The notes: generated from the sequence alone by a model not told the origin. A DNA stretch of 64,000 nucleotides from Astrocystis sublimbata (GCA_022453515.1 JAJNNY010000029.1:372001-436000), one strand, 5' to 3'; shown: positions 36,144 to 49,863, numbered from the stretch's first letter. Made by a program: numbers and translations.

Positions 36144-39100
36144 ATGGACGCCAGCATTCGCGACGACGACGACCATCGCCTTGGTACGACGCAGCCCACC
36201 CGCAGCAGAGCCAGCACCACCACCGCCAGCACCGCCAGCACCACCATCGACGCCAACCTGGGATCCCCGTCCATCCCGAGACGGCCGCTGCGATACCACA
36301 ACCCGCGCCCCCATCAGCACTACCACCCGTTCGGCCAGACGCATGAGAACGGGCACGACGACGCCCACGTTCACGCCCACGCCCGCGACCTCGATTATTT
36401 GCCACCCCAACCCCAAACCTCCTCCCAACATCACCCCCTCCAGCCCTCCGCTGTCGCCGCCTCCCTAGCACCGTTGCGGACGGCCACGGCGACTTCGACT
36501 TCGACCACCCTCGATGACCCCTTGTTCGAGTCCCATGCCGCCAGCAACCACAACGCCGCCCATGCCAATGCGATAGCGAGCATCGAGCCCAACGGCTTCT
36601 TCGATCCGGACGACTACTACCGCATCCACCTCGCCGACTCGATGGCTTCCACCCTGCCTGCTACGCGGCACAACCGAGATGCCTCGCTGCGATCAAACGG
36701 AAACACTCCGGCTCCCAGACAAGCCGCCATGTCATCGATCCGATCTGGTGTGAGACCCTCCGTTCGCTCTGTGTCAGCTCCCGTTGAAGATAGGTTATCC
36801 ACTGGCGCTGCGAGACCGAGACCTGCCGCCCGAAGTGGAAACCAGCCTAGTGTCAAAGACTTGACTAAAAAATTCGATCAGCATGCGACACAGACGAGCA
36901 CCGGCGTCGTGCGTAAAATCCCTTCACGCACGCCTGTCCGAGAGGCACCGGGGTCAGGAGCGAACGGAACGAACGGCGCGAGCGGCCGCCCCCCTCATAC
37001 GACGGGGCGACCAGCACCAGCTGCTACCGGGTCGTTCTCCGGCCGATCTAGTACTACGACTTCGCCAGCAGCGCGGCCGACGACGCAACGGAACCGGACT
37101 GCGCCTGGGAGTAGCTCGACTAGCAGCTCGCAATCCTTCGCAAGTCGCATAGGCAAACCCCGCAACCCCCCTAACACCCACTCCCAAACGTCGAGGTCTG
37201 TAACCAGTGCAGCTCCCGATCCCGTGGTAACTGCATTCCCACCACTCGCCGACCCCAACGGCCTGCTCTTCGGCGAAGTAGGGCCTTCTGAGGTGGGTGC
37301 TGGATTAGCCGGCCACGGAATTGATAACGCAGCCGGCAGGAAAACGGGTGGATCGAGTAACCACGGCACCCTGAATCGCCGTCAACGAAGCTTCTCACAT
37401 ACGGACGCCGAGCCTTCTTCGCCCAGCGATTGGTATCGCAACCCGAAAAGCGGACCTGCCAATACAAGCGATGTCGGTGCGAAGATATATCACTCGACTC
37501 CGAGCCAGAATCGATCCCGGAGCTCGCAGGGTTTCACGAAACCCGTCCGACGAGAGATTGCAACTGCTCGGTCCTCGCGGCCCAAACCACCAACTCTAGA
37601 TACCTCAGGATTGCCATCATCCTCGAAGTTGCCACTGTCTGTTCGGAAACAAAGTGCCCCGTCTAGCTCGTCCAGTCCAGACTCCCCGCGATCCAACTCA
37701 CCCTCCACAGTTCGAAAGCCCCCCGTCCCAGGCAACAGAATCAACACCAGACAAAGTCCGACGCCTAAACAGCCATCTCCCCTCATCGCCTCTTCAATGA
37801 AACGTAAGCCCCGACCGGGCGCAATCACTCCTAGTGGCAACACTAGACTCAATGCCTACATTTCAGCACCGCTACCCAAGCTATCGCCCCCACTCAGAAG
37901 CTCACGGCCGAGGCAGCCAGTATCAGCTGCGTCCACCATTAGCTCCAGAGTCAAGGCAATCGAAAGAGATAGATCTCCTAGCAAGCGAGACGCCAAAGGT
38001 GGCACAAAAGGCGCCGATCCTGCTGCCCGTCGAAAGAAGATTCCAATGGGTCCAATCGACTTCGAATCTCGGAGGGAGCAAATCAAACTTTCGTATACCA
38101 AGTCGCTCCGAGAAAATGAAGCGCGAGCAGCCACTAGAAGGGCAGCCCAGGAGAAGAAGAAGAAAGAGGATGAAGCCAAGGCATTAGCAGTTCAGGCCGC
38201 TGCTGCTGAAGCTCTGAGAATCCAAGAAGACGCGCAGACAGAGGTGACAGGTACTGATGTTGATGCTGAAGTTGATATTGATGCCAGTGTTGATGCTGAT
38301 ACCGATGCTGGTGTTGAGACAAATGCTGGTGTAGATGCTGAGGCTGAGACTGATGCTGATGTTCAGAATGTCGCTGATGCAACTGCCCCAGTAATAGAAG
38401 CTTCGGTAGTGCAGACACCCGAACCTTTAAGTGAGAACCCTACTGATATGGAGGGGTCTGATGCATTAAACTTTGAACCGGCGCAGGCTACTGCCACAGA
38501 TGTCCGACTCACCGAACTATCCCTTGCATCTAGCAATACAGAGCAAGCGCAAAAACTAACGCCAACATTATTCATACCTGGAAGTTTTCCAAGCCCTGGA
38601 TTCCATGACGAGGCGCCGCCGTCTGCAGTCTCAAATACTACGGAATTCGACGCCGAACCACAGACGGATCCACCTGTACGCGAAATCCCTGTCCTCCACC
38701 CTAGCTATGAAAGCCAGAGTGGCATTGACGAAGTCCACCACCCAAACTACCGAAAATCGGAGTACATATCTCCTTTTGATGACGAGCCTGCAGCTGATGA
38801 CGGTCTCTCTATCAAGATCGCGTTAGATACCTCGTCCGATTCCGCGATAGACACTGGAGGGCTGCCTATGCCTGAAGATGATATTAGCACAGAGCAGGAA
38901 TTGCCAATCACGCACCAGGAAGTCGAGCACACAGAGGAGGTGGCACCACCCTCGCATCCAGAAGACGAGCATACACAGGAGGCCGTATCACCCACGCACC
39001 CAGGGGACGAGCATGCGGAACAGGGGGAACCGGCCACGCACCAAGAGGAAGACGGGCACATAGAACAAGGGATACCCGTCGAGGATTACGAAGAGCAAGA

Positions 39101-42100
39101 AGTTCCCGTCGCGTATCACGAAAACGAGCATGCGGAACAGGACTTACCCGTTGCGTACCAAGAAGACGAGTACCACACCATACAACCGCATTCGCCATCA
39201 TACGAGACGAAAGTGACGATCCTTGGAAGCGACGCCGATTTCACACCTTCAGTAATTGAAATCCAACAAACCGGCTTCTCCGCCCCCATAGAAGAGCAGC
39301 AAGACGCCGCTGCGAACGTCACCGAGGTTGATCAGCTATACGCCGATTCGATAAGCGATCCTGACAGGTATACTGCTCAATTCGATGATGAGCTGGCCGA
39401 ACCAGGTTCCGGTCTTAGTGAGATCGCAGAATTCTTCGTTGGCCCGTTACTCAAGCAACGCCAGGAAAACCTGCAGATCTCTGCTACGCCTGCTTCCCAA
39501 ACGAATGCTATCACCGAGGCCGATATTGGAGCGGAAACCCGTCAAGACGACTCTGAAGATCTACGTTATTCCGTAGACTCCAAAAGAACACTGGGAACAC
39601 GTCCCAGCTTGACCGTGCCTCGAACATCCGAATCATTGAACAGAGTCAGTCAAACAACTGTATGGACCGATTATTCGGTGAATAGTCAGGACTCAAGTTC
39701 AGGATATGGACCTACGGATCGCGATTCCCGGAGAGCAGCATTCACGTGGCGGGAGGCACTTGCTGATTCAGAATCAGACTCCATTTCTGAGTCGTATCGT
39801 TACAGTCAAATCTCAATGGCTCCTTCTAATAGCAACGCATCTCCTTGCGAGACATACCGGGAGTCGGAGTTATTTGAGCCACAACACCAGCTTCCAGAAA
39901 TTGACACAGGAGAAGAATTCGCTGCGGCAATTCTGAGCCGCAAGGATAGTATGAAGTCATCCGCGATTCCAGTGCTTCCTACCCACTCCCCTCCGCCACC
40001 CCCCGATGATATCTCTTTCCGCGATATGATGAGCTCGGCGCCACCAAGCGAATACTACGATGAGACGAGGCCTAACAGCTACTTTCTCAATGAAAAGGAC
40101 GACCGGAGCCCAATCTCGGCTGCACTGAAACGGGACAGTGGCTATTTTGCCCCTCCAGAATCAGCTTCGCAGTCAATCCATCAAGGATCATTCGAGGCTT
40201 CCGAAGATCCCCAATCCGCTTCCTCGCGTTTGACAAGCCAGCAGACCCTGGCCGAAAGTATCAATGTCGAGCAAGCGCCTGGACTTCCTGCGAAAGAGAA
40301 GAAACGGCTGTTCACTCGCCTCGAGACTATCAAAGAGCTCATCGACACCGAGGCTTACTTCATCAGGGATATGAATATTGTTGAAGAGATTTACAAAGGC
40401 ACCGCCGAGGCCTGTCCGAGACTTGATGACCAGACCATCAAGCTCATTTTTCGCAATACCGACAAGATTATCCAATTCCATTCGGCATTTCTAGTCGAGC
40501 TGAAAGAAGGTGTTTCGAGTGTTTATACACCTAGGGTACATCGTCATATACCCAAGGACTCATCTAGCCCGCTTGGCAGAGTGCCTTCATCAAGCGCGTC
40601 AGCGGCCGCTTCTGGCCAATTGAGCGATGACAAAGACCGGGAAACCTCACTGGGCCCGCTCTTTATCCGACACATGGAAGATATGAAACAGGTTCACGAG
40701 ACCTTCCTTAAGAACAGTGATCACGCTGCTAAACGACTGATTCAAATCCAAGAAGACCCAACGGTTCAAGTCTGGTTGAACGAGTGTAACGAGGTCGCCA
40801 GAGAGTTGACAACAGCGTGGAATCTGGACTCGCTGCTGATCAAGCCGATGCAGAGAATCTGCAAGTACCCTACACTGCTCGTCCAGCTGCTCCACGCGAC
40901 GCCTTCGGATCATCCCGATCGTGCCTCTCTTGAATCCGCAAAGACGGCATTAGAAAGCGCAATTGAAGACATCAACAAAACAAAAAAGAACTTTGAATTA
41001 GTGGGTCAAATTGTTGGACGAAGGCGGAAAGAGTCTGATGTCAAAGCTGGCCTCGCAAGGGCATTTGGCAAGAGAGTCGACAAGTTGCAGCCAACAACCA
41101 ACAAACCTTCGGAGGATAACGAGTATCTCAAATTGCATGAAAAATTTGGCGATGATTACCTCCGTCTCCAAGTCGTTCTGAGAGATGTGGAATTCTATAC
41201 GAGACAGGTCACAGAACACGTTCACGAATTCCTGCAATATCTTTCATCCATGGAGCTTGTCATGCGCCTTCAACCATCCCCCCATCCTGAGATAGAAAGC
41301 AAGTGGGTTCGCTTCAACGTCTCTATGAGAGATATTGAAAAAGTTGCTTTAGAGCAGCATGTAAGCAACTATTTATTCCAAACGCGCATCGTCTATATAA
41401 CTGACACAGTCCAATAGCTCTCACAAGTCCGGAAGCAAGTTATCGAGCCCTTCGAGCTTGTGATTCAATCCTACAGTAACCCATCTCTTGCAATGAAGAA
41501 AAGATCCAAACGTCGAGTCGACTACGAGAAATATATCCAACTTCAGAAGGGTGGGAAGAAGATCGACAAGCAACTTTCAGATCTTGTCGAACAATACGAG
41601 GCTTTGAATGGGGCGTTGAAGACAGAGCTACCTAAACTTTCAGCTTTGACTGAAAAAGTAGGCAACATCTGTCTGGGAAATCTCGTCAACATTCAGACTC
41701 AGTGGTTTGCAATTTGGAAAGAGAAGGTCCGAGTTGTTCTTGACGAGACAGAGGTTCCGGAAGTTTCGGCCATCATATCAACATTCTTCCAAGACTACAA
41801 ATTCCAAGACGAACAGATTAACGCAATCGGAATTGTCAACCCAGCCTCTAAAGGCCGGCCATCACAATCCATCAGCGTCGACGAAGCTTCGTCCAGGTTC
41901 CGACTCAGGCCCGCAGAGCTTTCTCCTCGTCACCGTGGGCTGTCTTTAAATAGCGATGTCGCTCCGAGTTTGCCAACGCCTGATTTTATGAAGCGTCACA
42001 GCGGCCAGTATACAGCCTCTCCTTCCATTGGGTCTGTGCCCAGTCCGATCCAATCCTACCGAGATTATTACAATGGAGCCAACGGGCATGCACGCCTTCC

Positions 42101-42677
42101 CTCCGACTCTCCAAAAACACAAGATTTCTTCTCGGTCTCTAGGTCACTGGCCACCCATCCCATACGGCCAGGTACCGGTCAGAGTCATGACTCAAGCGGC
42201 CCAGTTAGACAGAGTGCGGAATCTAGCTCACATCCTAGGAATTATGTGAACTCGGCGCAATCTTCTCCTTATCAGACTTCAGATAATCAGCGCTTCTCTG
42301 GCATTTTCCAATCAGCGCTTCCCATGACGGATACGCAAGAAAGCCAAATGCGTCGATCCCGAGTCTCTTCCCGAGCTTCCTCGCGTGAGCGTAAACCGAT
42401 TAATGGATACAATGTCCTCTGGCTAGCTGCTTCACTCTTCGAATTTAACATCCAAACCACAAAACATGAGGCCGGCTATCCTTATCTGACATATCAAGCT
42501 GGCGAGGTATGTGGTTACCCCCTCTCAAACATGATACGCAAGGAGCTAATTCTTCAGCAGATATTCGACGTCATTGCTGAGAAGGGTGAGCTTTGGCTCG
42601 CCAAAAATCAAGACGATCCCAACAACTTGGTCGGCTGGTTATGGTCAAAGCATTTTGCCAAACTCGCAGATGACTAG
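36144..42677 (+). CDS. DH-BAR-SH3 Rho-type guanine nucleotide exchange factor (Gef1/DNMBP-like)
   Basis: This large exchange factor would activate a Rho-family GTPase, probably Cdc42, at growth or septation sites. Exons are 36144-41360, 41418-42506 and 42561-42677, giving 2,140 residues. The first 1,380 residues are predicted disordered: Ser/Pro/Arg-rich, with an Asp-Ala repeat at about 703-741 and acidic His/Glu repeats at about 912-1,012. The DH domain (about 1,388-1,640) starts RLFTRLETIKELIDTEAYFI and contains SLLIKPMQRICKYPTLLVQL, its most conserved helix. A BAR-like helical domain follows (about 1,640-1,880; YLKLHEKFGDDYLRLQVVLR). The C-terminal SH3 domain (about 2,070-2,138) reads LWLAASLFEFNI, YLTYQAGEIFDVIAEKGELW, then NLVGWLWSKHFAKLADD. 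No PH domain is seen, as expected for the DNMBP/Gef1 type where BAR replaces PH. The last acceptor is a CAGCAG tandem. GTPase specificity is inferred from family. Confidence 0.92.
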
Positions 42678-44770
42678 GTGGTCAGTCAAGGTGTGCATAT
42701 AAGGGCCTCCTTGTTCATTGCAATTCGCTTTCTGGGAGCATCCAGCTTTATCTAAACTAAGGAGCTGCACAGTTGCTCCATTCTAGAACTGGAGGACCCA
42801 AGTCGAACCTCGACAAGATTCTCATCCGAAAGTGGTTCAGCCCCAGTCCCCACAATACACTCGCTCCGCGGACAGCTGGATTAAAGCTGTCGGGTGCGGG
42901 GAAACTTTTGGCGTTAATTGTCTTCAAGAAGCACGACGATACGGGACACGATAATCATTGGGGCTGCAGGCGGGGAGAATGAGATCTTGACAACCAACAA
43001 ATGGGTCGACGGCTTTCTGCTATCTGATTTTCATTTCTTCGAAAAAGAGAGCAGTGGAAGTTTCACAGCTACAAATCAGCTCTCCTAATTTCTCGTTGGA
43101 ATTCACCCAACAGACATACAAACTCTTTACACATCATTTACGCGGCGTTTAACATCCCATCTTGGGCGGACAGGTAGACGGCGTAGTTGGGCACCGTAGT
43201 GTGTTGCTTTCGAACCTTTACGTGCGCGTTTACTGACAAAATATCCCTTACCGTATTTTTTTTGTACTTGTTCGTTTTAGCCCTGGGCCAAGATTTGGGA
43301 GTGCAGGCACAGCAGGATTGAGAAGAACCGGTTCTTCGAGGAGTAGGACGAGGAGATGAGGACAAAGCAGTCTGCCACCGGAATCAACAAAACTGGACAG
43401 TATCTCCCTGAGAGGACGCTATTTAAATGTTAATATGCTCATGCCGAACGGTCCTGTGTCTATAGTGTTAAATCACATATGTAAAACGCTGCTAATGCAA
43501 CTATTATTTCAGACATCATAAGTACATCATCGATTGGTCCCAAATATGCAGCGTATTATGTATATGAATGCTATGTCGTTGTTGACAATGGCTGATGCTT
43601 TCGGAGGTCTGGTACGTTAGAACGACGACGTTGCTGGTAGGTCCCTTTTCAAGGTATGGTAAGGGAGTGATTGACAATTCCACGTCCACGGTATCGCGTT
43701 CGCCGTGGATGTGGATGGTACCTGAATTATGGTGTCACAATTTGTCTGACTCGGAATGCAAGTACACGTACGACTTGTTCTCTGCTGGGGCCGAGTTTGA
43801 AACGCCAGGGCCTGCTGCAACAGTGTCACAGCAATGTCTAATGCCAGAACAAATCAAAATTAAGATTGTGCATCTTCGATCTTCCTGAACTGTGCGGGCT
43901 TTGGCAAGGAGCTTGCTCCCACTTCCTGGCTAGATGGATTTCACTCACGATTCCGCTTGCTGGTCTACTGCGTCATATGGCTGGTGCCATAGCAGCGCCG
44001 CCAGCAAACATACCTGGGTAGGTATCTAGCTGAAAAGAGACACGAGGCAACCCAAAGAAAAACCTTGCGGGTATAAAGGAGCGGTGTTGAGCTGTTGAGT
44101 GATCTTGCCCAAGTCCGGGGTTGCAAGTGCGTGTTGGCGACCCGGCAGTTTGGTCATTGGGTGCATGGGCCTGCTACCGGATGAAACACAATTGCAGTCC
44201 ATGACTTACACCAGATTATCATCATTTCTTTCATCTTATGTAGGAAGTTTGTGTGACGTCTTTGCATACTGCGATCTACTAGTCCGACCAGTCACGCATA
44301 GAGAGGAGTACGTCAAACCAAAAGATAAAAGATGGTTTAGTTTGTGACTCGAGTAAAAGTGAAGCAAGATTTAGCACTTGATGCTACCTTGATTCATGGA
44401 TCATGAGGTGAGTGGACCGCTGGACCTCACTTCCAACCACAGAGAAACGGATAGTATAAGACATGGCTATAGATAATGAATATTACTTCCCAAAAAGGAA
44501 AGAAAAAAAAAAGATGAAGAAAAAGATCAGCCTGATCAGGCCAGGAACAGACTGACGCACCGCACCGTATTGTAGGATATGGATGGTTACGGCAGCTAAA
44601 GTGGATAGACAACTGGACAATGTGGATCGCAGAAGACGTTGGCGCTAGGGATGGGTACATTCGAATCGGCTTGTCGGCGGCGTGTTTCCGCTTTACCGCC
44701 TCGACGCTAGCAGTATACTCTGTATTACCTAGCCGAGCCAGGTAAGTGTAGATCGAAAACTTGTCGAGAT

Positions 44771-44815
44771 GCCTTGGGATGCTTGGGGTGCTTGGGGTGC
44801 TTGGGGTGCTTGGTA
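44771..44815. repeat. 9-base tandem repeat (GCTTGGGGT unit)
   Basis: Three exact copies of GCTTGGGGT at 44,781-44,807, flanked on each side by diverged copies, form a small G-rich minisatellite in non-coding DNA. Confidence 0.8.
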
Positions 44816-45598
44816 CCTTGCAAGATGAATGCTTATATTCTTGATTTCAAGCTGTACTGATAAACAGAAGGCTGGTGATGACTCCACATGACTTCAAGTA
44901 CCTGTCTCCCATCATTATCATAACCTTGTTGGGAAGAGAAAAGCTGGTGTTGCATTATACAGGGGCTATTACAATAGATACCGATCAATTTCCGGGGTTG
45001 AACCTCTCCAAAGGCAGGGATCGCTAGCCGCGATGAAACCTCAATCACCATGAACACCCCTACCTCCTTGTACCTAAGGTAGGTAGGTTGGTAGGTTACA
45101 TCTTCGTCGGTCTCATCACACAACCATGCACACTACCTAGGTACTACTGCGGATAGGCAGGCGTCGAAAATAATGCACTGACGCCCAAAGGGAAGGTAAC
45201 TGACTCTCCAGGCATACAAAAATACAACATCATGTGTGGAAGAAGACCAGTATCTGCCTACATATTCATGCGCCTATGTGGGCAATCTTGGGCTGCTCCA
45301 CGTCGGAGCAAGATCGGTGTGGGATGGGCCAACCGGTGGAAACCTCTTATACGTTCCACTTAGGTCGGCCCTGAGCAATGATGCCAGAGAAAATAATTCG
45401 TAGGTAATCCTGACGTTTGGTATCTGGAGCTGAATAGCAAGCATGCAAAGCAGCGAGTCCCTCCGCAACAATGAGTTTCCTCGCGGGCCTGGAATGGCGG
45501 GGTGTGCTGGTGCTCTCCTATGCGACAATTCGGAACCAAAAGCTAATCCTTGACCAAGAACGTATACTACACTCTCATATTTCGTGCTCAAATCATTA

Positions 45599-45603
<5 letters not shown>

Positions 45604-45654
<51 letters not shown>
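45604..45654. repeat. (TC)n microsatellite, about 25 units
   Basis: An uninterrupted dinucleotide TC run of about 51 bases, the longest perfect simple repeat in the window. It lies in the gene-poor region upstream of VelB. Confidence 0.95.
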
Positions 45655-45659
<5 letters not shown>

Positions 45660-48164
45660 TGTCCCAGAAAATAGGACGAAAGTGGCGTGAGACAAATTAG
45701 ACAAAGTGGTTCCCATCTATCAACAGTTCAATCTATGCACGCAGGACAATAGCAACTTTACAGGAGTGAACTCCCATTTACATACGCATGTTCCCATCAC
45801 ATCACCAAACCAATTTCATGGGATCCCAGCCAGCGACTACTGACAGGGCACGATGTAACCTTGCACCAACAAGGGTCCTTTGTTGTCAATATATGTAGAG
45901 ATGCGATTGAAAAAGATGCCAATAGGAGGATATGGTCCAGGGAACTTAATATACTCCAACATGGAGCGGGCAGCTACACAGGTATGCTCTCGTTCAGTTC
46001 ACGCCTTAAGTACCTAATGCATGCGCAAATGTACATTGAATCATTGAAGAGACGCCACGGCCTCGAGAGCCTATATATTCTATGTTACCGAACAAGCGCT
46101 TGCATTCGGAGCAGGTGAGGCCAGCTCGTGTAACTCGTCCACCTGGACACACGGAAGTATAGCACCCATATGTGTTGAAACCAAGAGTGTCTCCTTAGAC
46201 CCTGACTGACATGCTGAATAACTTCTACGGCCTGGGCAGTGAGTGTTGCATGGTGTTATTGATATTCCCCTACCTTTATGGATTGAAGATGGCAGGCATG
46301 CAAGTTAGGTTGTCAAGTAGGCGAGGGAGGCGAGGAGGTAGTATCTGGGCCTAGTCACTTACTAGGTAGGTACCTTTATCAACCCACATCCGGATGGGTC
46401 ATCGAGATGCTGCATTAGCCACCCTGGTCTAAATTCTACTATTTATCTATATGAATAAGGTAAATAGACCACCGAGAAAACAGGTAAATACTACTATGGT
46501 AGGTATGCTATAGGACTTTGCGAACAACGTATTTCGAGATGCATACATATGGACCTCTACAGTGGCACTTATATAAGTCCAGCTCAGATACCTATCTAGT
46601 GTCCCTAGGTATAAAGTCACCCCTGACTACTAGTATATTGTCCATGTCGTCCACGTCGACCCCGTATACTAGGTATTTGTTGATATAAGGTATGCTGTGC
46701 CTTTTTCTCGCCTCGGCCGTTGCCTACCCGTGCATACACGCGTTAGGAGGCAGGTACGTACTATGTAGTAGTAACTTAAATTACCTAGTACATTGTAAAT
46801 GGTCACTAAGCCAGCTGGGCTGAACACTTCGAGGCGTTCGGCTTTCCAGGTTCTTTCTAGCGTACCCAGATGCACAATACCCGGGTTCCGCCCGGGAGTG
46901 CTTACATTGGGCAGCTGGAGTGAGAGCAATCTACGGAGTAGCTAGGGCTCGCATATTTGACTACTGCGACGTCCTGTATTATCTACATAGTACTGGGTAG
47001 GTCGACAGAGTAGTCATGTTGTAGCTCAGACCTCCCCAAGCTTAGATGAGTCCTATGTGGAAAAACGTCAAGGTCAGAAAGAGGTTGAGCAGGGATATGT
47101 GGGTGGGGTCCTAAGCGTGGAACTTTTAGGTCACTCAGTGTGCCAAGTCTGGCTCAGCGAGCGCCAATCGGCTGTGGGCAGCACCATGCCATGCCTGTTC
47201 AAGCTCGACCAGGACAGGCTTAGCTTCGTGCCTCTTTCCCCTCTCAGGAGTCACTCGGGTCACTGAGCAGACGAGACAAAAGCGACCGACTGAGGGGCAC
47301 CACTTGATCCCTGCACCAGTCAGTCCCCAGCGGCGGGCCTAGCGGAACAGGCACTTACCTAAGGTATCGAGGTTAGGTAGGTACCGTACCACCACCTGGG
47401 CACTGAGAAACACCTGGACAGAGCAGAACCAGGCCAGCTCCAGAACGGGACAGGACCTTGTCTTATGCGTCCTGTCACCTGCAGACCTCCAGTCCCGTCG
47501 TCTCGTCTCCCCTTTGCGCCAACCACTCACGCATACCTACATGGCGAGCATGGTACCACCCACCCCTCTGGAAATATATTGCAACTGACGTCCTTCCAAT
47601 TTTTTTTCTCCCTTCTCCCTTGGTCTGCAACCAAAATCCGAATCCGAACCTGGAGCGTGTCTCGAACAGTTCCCTGACCCCATCTGCAGCTCCTCACATC
47701 TTCACTATATACCTTCGTTTAGAGGTGCTAAGAACGAGCGACACTTACCTTAGCTAACTAACCTGCTTAGCTTGCTCAGCCACCAGTCATTACCGCGGTG
47801 AAGCTTACCTAACCTAAGTATCAAGCAGCTATATACAATCGAAGCAACCCAATTCCCAATTTCCCCGCGGTCCACGGTTACACTGCGCATTGTTCTGTTC
47901 GTCACACGCGAAACGTGCGCTCGCTCGCTACAAAGTCTTCTGCGACACCTGGGCAACCCAGCTCGCCTCGGGACACTTCATCGCGCTTCGCCTCGTGCTG
48001 TTGTGGCCGAACCAGGCCCGATACGAGCCAGCTGCGTGTAGTACGCCCATGCGATAGCAGTGCACCGTGCAGACGAGACATCGACATCCCTCTCTGGCGT
48101 GGGCGGATATCAGCTGCCGGTGTTGGGATCACGTCCTGAAGTGGCTACCGGACAAGAGGGGATC

Positions 48165-49863
48165 ATGGCTTCGGGGTACCCAGCTCCGCCGGTCTACCAT
48201 CACCAGACCGACATGGCTGGCCAACCGCCTCAGCACACGGGCTACGCCCCCCTTCCCCCGCCTATGCCCACCACGAATTACTACCAAGACTCGATGGCAA
48301 ACCCCCATCGCCCGAACATGCCCCCTCCTCGCACCAACATGATGCCTCCTTCCATACCTGGTCCTGGCCCGGGACCTGGGCCCGGACCCAGCCCCGCTAC
48401 TGCTCCCAGAGACCGGGTGCCTGAGCTGGGCGCATCCGAGAATGGCATGGGGACTCAATCTTCGACTCAGAGCACGGCTCAGCCAGAGACAGAAGAGTCG
48501 AGTGTGGCCAATTTGGAACCCCGCGAGGGTAGTGATGGCGCCAGAAAATATAGGTGCGTCCCTGGTCAGCTCGTGATGATTCATCTTCATTTGAGCTTCG
48601 AAAACCAGCAGAAACAAAAAAGAATGCGACTGACTAACCGTGGGCTTACTCTAGATTGGAGGTGATCCAGCAGCCCTTGAGAGCACGGATGTGTGGTTTC
48701 GGAGACAAGGTAGGTTCCTCAAGGGGGAAGTATATGAAGTTCGCGCGCTGAATCCCATTTTTTTTAGGATCGACGACCCATCACCCCGCCGCCTTGTATC
48801 AGGCTTGTTGTAATGGACAAATTAAGTGGCAAGGAGGTGGATTGCAAGTATGTCGAACACTTACTTACCAACGGGCCAACCGAATATTAACCTCTCCCTA
48901 GTGAGGTTGAACATCAGCACTACGTTCTCCATGTGGATCTGTGGTCTGAGGATGGCGCTAAGGAGGTGAATCTGGTGAAGCATTCGCAGCAATCACCATC
49001 CATCTCTTCGACGCATCCTTCCTCGTTCCGCGAGGTTGTCGAGGGGGGCCAGAGCAATATGTATGGATTCCAGGCCATGGTACACTCTGGTCGCGACTTT
49101 TCACAACCCCCCAGTGCGACATATCCGCATCAAATAGCCCCTTATCAGCCGGATCCATACTCTCAGGGTATGCCTATATCTGTCTTTGTCCCTCCAATCA
49201 AAAAGAATGTTCGTTAACTCTGTAGCAGGACAGTATACATATCCGCAGCAGGTACAACCATATGGCTATCCCCAAGGGGGCTATAGAGACATGGGAGGGG
49301 TACCTCCTTTGCCGTCACAAGCCATGTATGGCCCTCGCTATTCTCACGATATGACCGCCGGTGCTATGGCTCAGCGGGGTCTGATGGGTCAACAACAACC
49401 GAACGGTGGGATGTACACCCGGAATCTCATCGGCAGCCTCGCGGCTAGTGCTTCACGGCTACAGGATCCTTCTGACAAAATTGGCATCTGGTTCATTCTT
49501 CAGGACCTTAGCGTTCGAACCGAGGGTTGGTTCAGGTTGGTTCTCCCCGGGATCAGATCATCCAAAGTGTTGTGCTCATACAACGACAGATTGCGCTTCT
49601 CATTCATAAATCTCAGGCGCCTTGGTGCCGCGTCAAATGGCGGCAGCGATGCCGAACTTTTGAATAGGGGCAGAGCACCGGTTCTCGCATATGCGTTCAG
49701 TGAAAAGTTCCAAGTTTACTCTGCCAAGAAATTCCCCGGTGTGTGTGAGAGCACTCCGCTCAGCAAGGTGTTTGCTCTTCAGGGTGTGAAGATACCCATT
49801 AGAAAGGACCAAGAGGGCAAGACAGGGAAAGGTGGCCGTGTCTCTGACGATGAAGAGGAATAA
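48165..49863 (+). CDS. velB: Velvet-family regulator VelB
   Basis: VelB is a velvet-domain DNA-binding factor that forms complexes with VeA and LaeA or with VosA, coordinating development, spore viability and secondary metabolism. Exons are 48165-48553, 48655-48709, 48768-48847, 48902-49167, 49229-49535 and 49590-49863, giving 456 residues. The N-terminus is a Pro/Tyr/Gln-rich tail. The velvet domain begins near residue 130 (YRLEVIQQPLRARMCGFGDK), continues DRRPITPPPCIRLVVMDKLS, and resumes near residue 328 after a Gly/Tyr/Gln-rich insert (NLIGSLAASASRLQDPSDKI), then WFILQDLSVRTEGWFRLRFS. The split velvet domain with a long insert is characteristic of VelB, separating it from VeA, VosA and VelC. 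The fourth intron ends in TAGCAG, a tandem acceptor that would add or drop one Ala. The start is the first ATG in the open frame. Confidence 0.95.

Larger units (their letters stand above)
42678..48164. other. 5.5 kb gene-poor region upstream of VelB
   Basis: I find no supported gene. It contains a 9-base tandem repeat near 44,771-44,815, a long CT microsatellite at 45,604-45,654, and TAGGTACC-type motifs at 45,071-45,097, 46,361-46,376 and 47,356-47,388. A GGGTATAAAGG box lies near 44,070 with no coding frame behind it. Long regulatory upstream regions are common for velvet genes, but no element is identified. Confidence 0.5.

Noticed and set aside
36106..36471. Arg/Gly-rich frames on the minus strand opposite the RhoGEF start
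   Set aside because: They are antisense to low-complexity coding DNA and have no recognisable domain.
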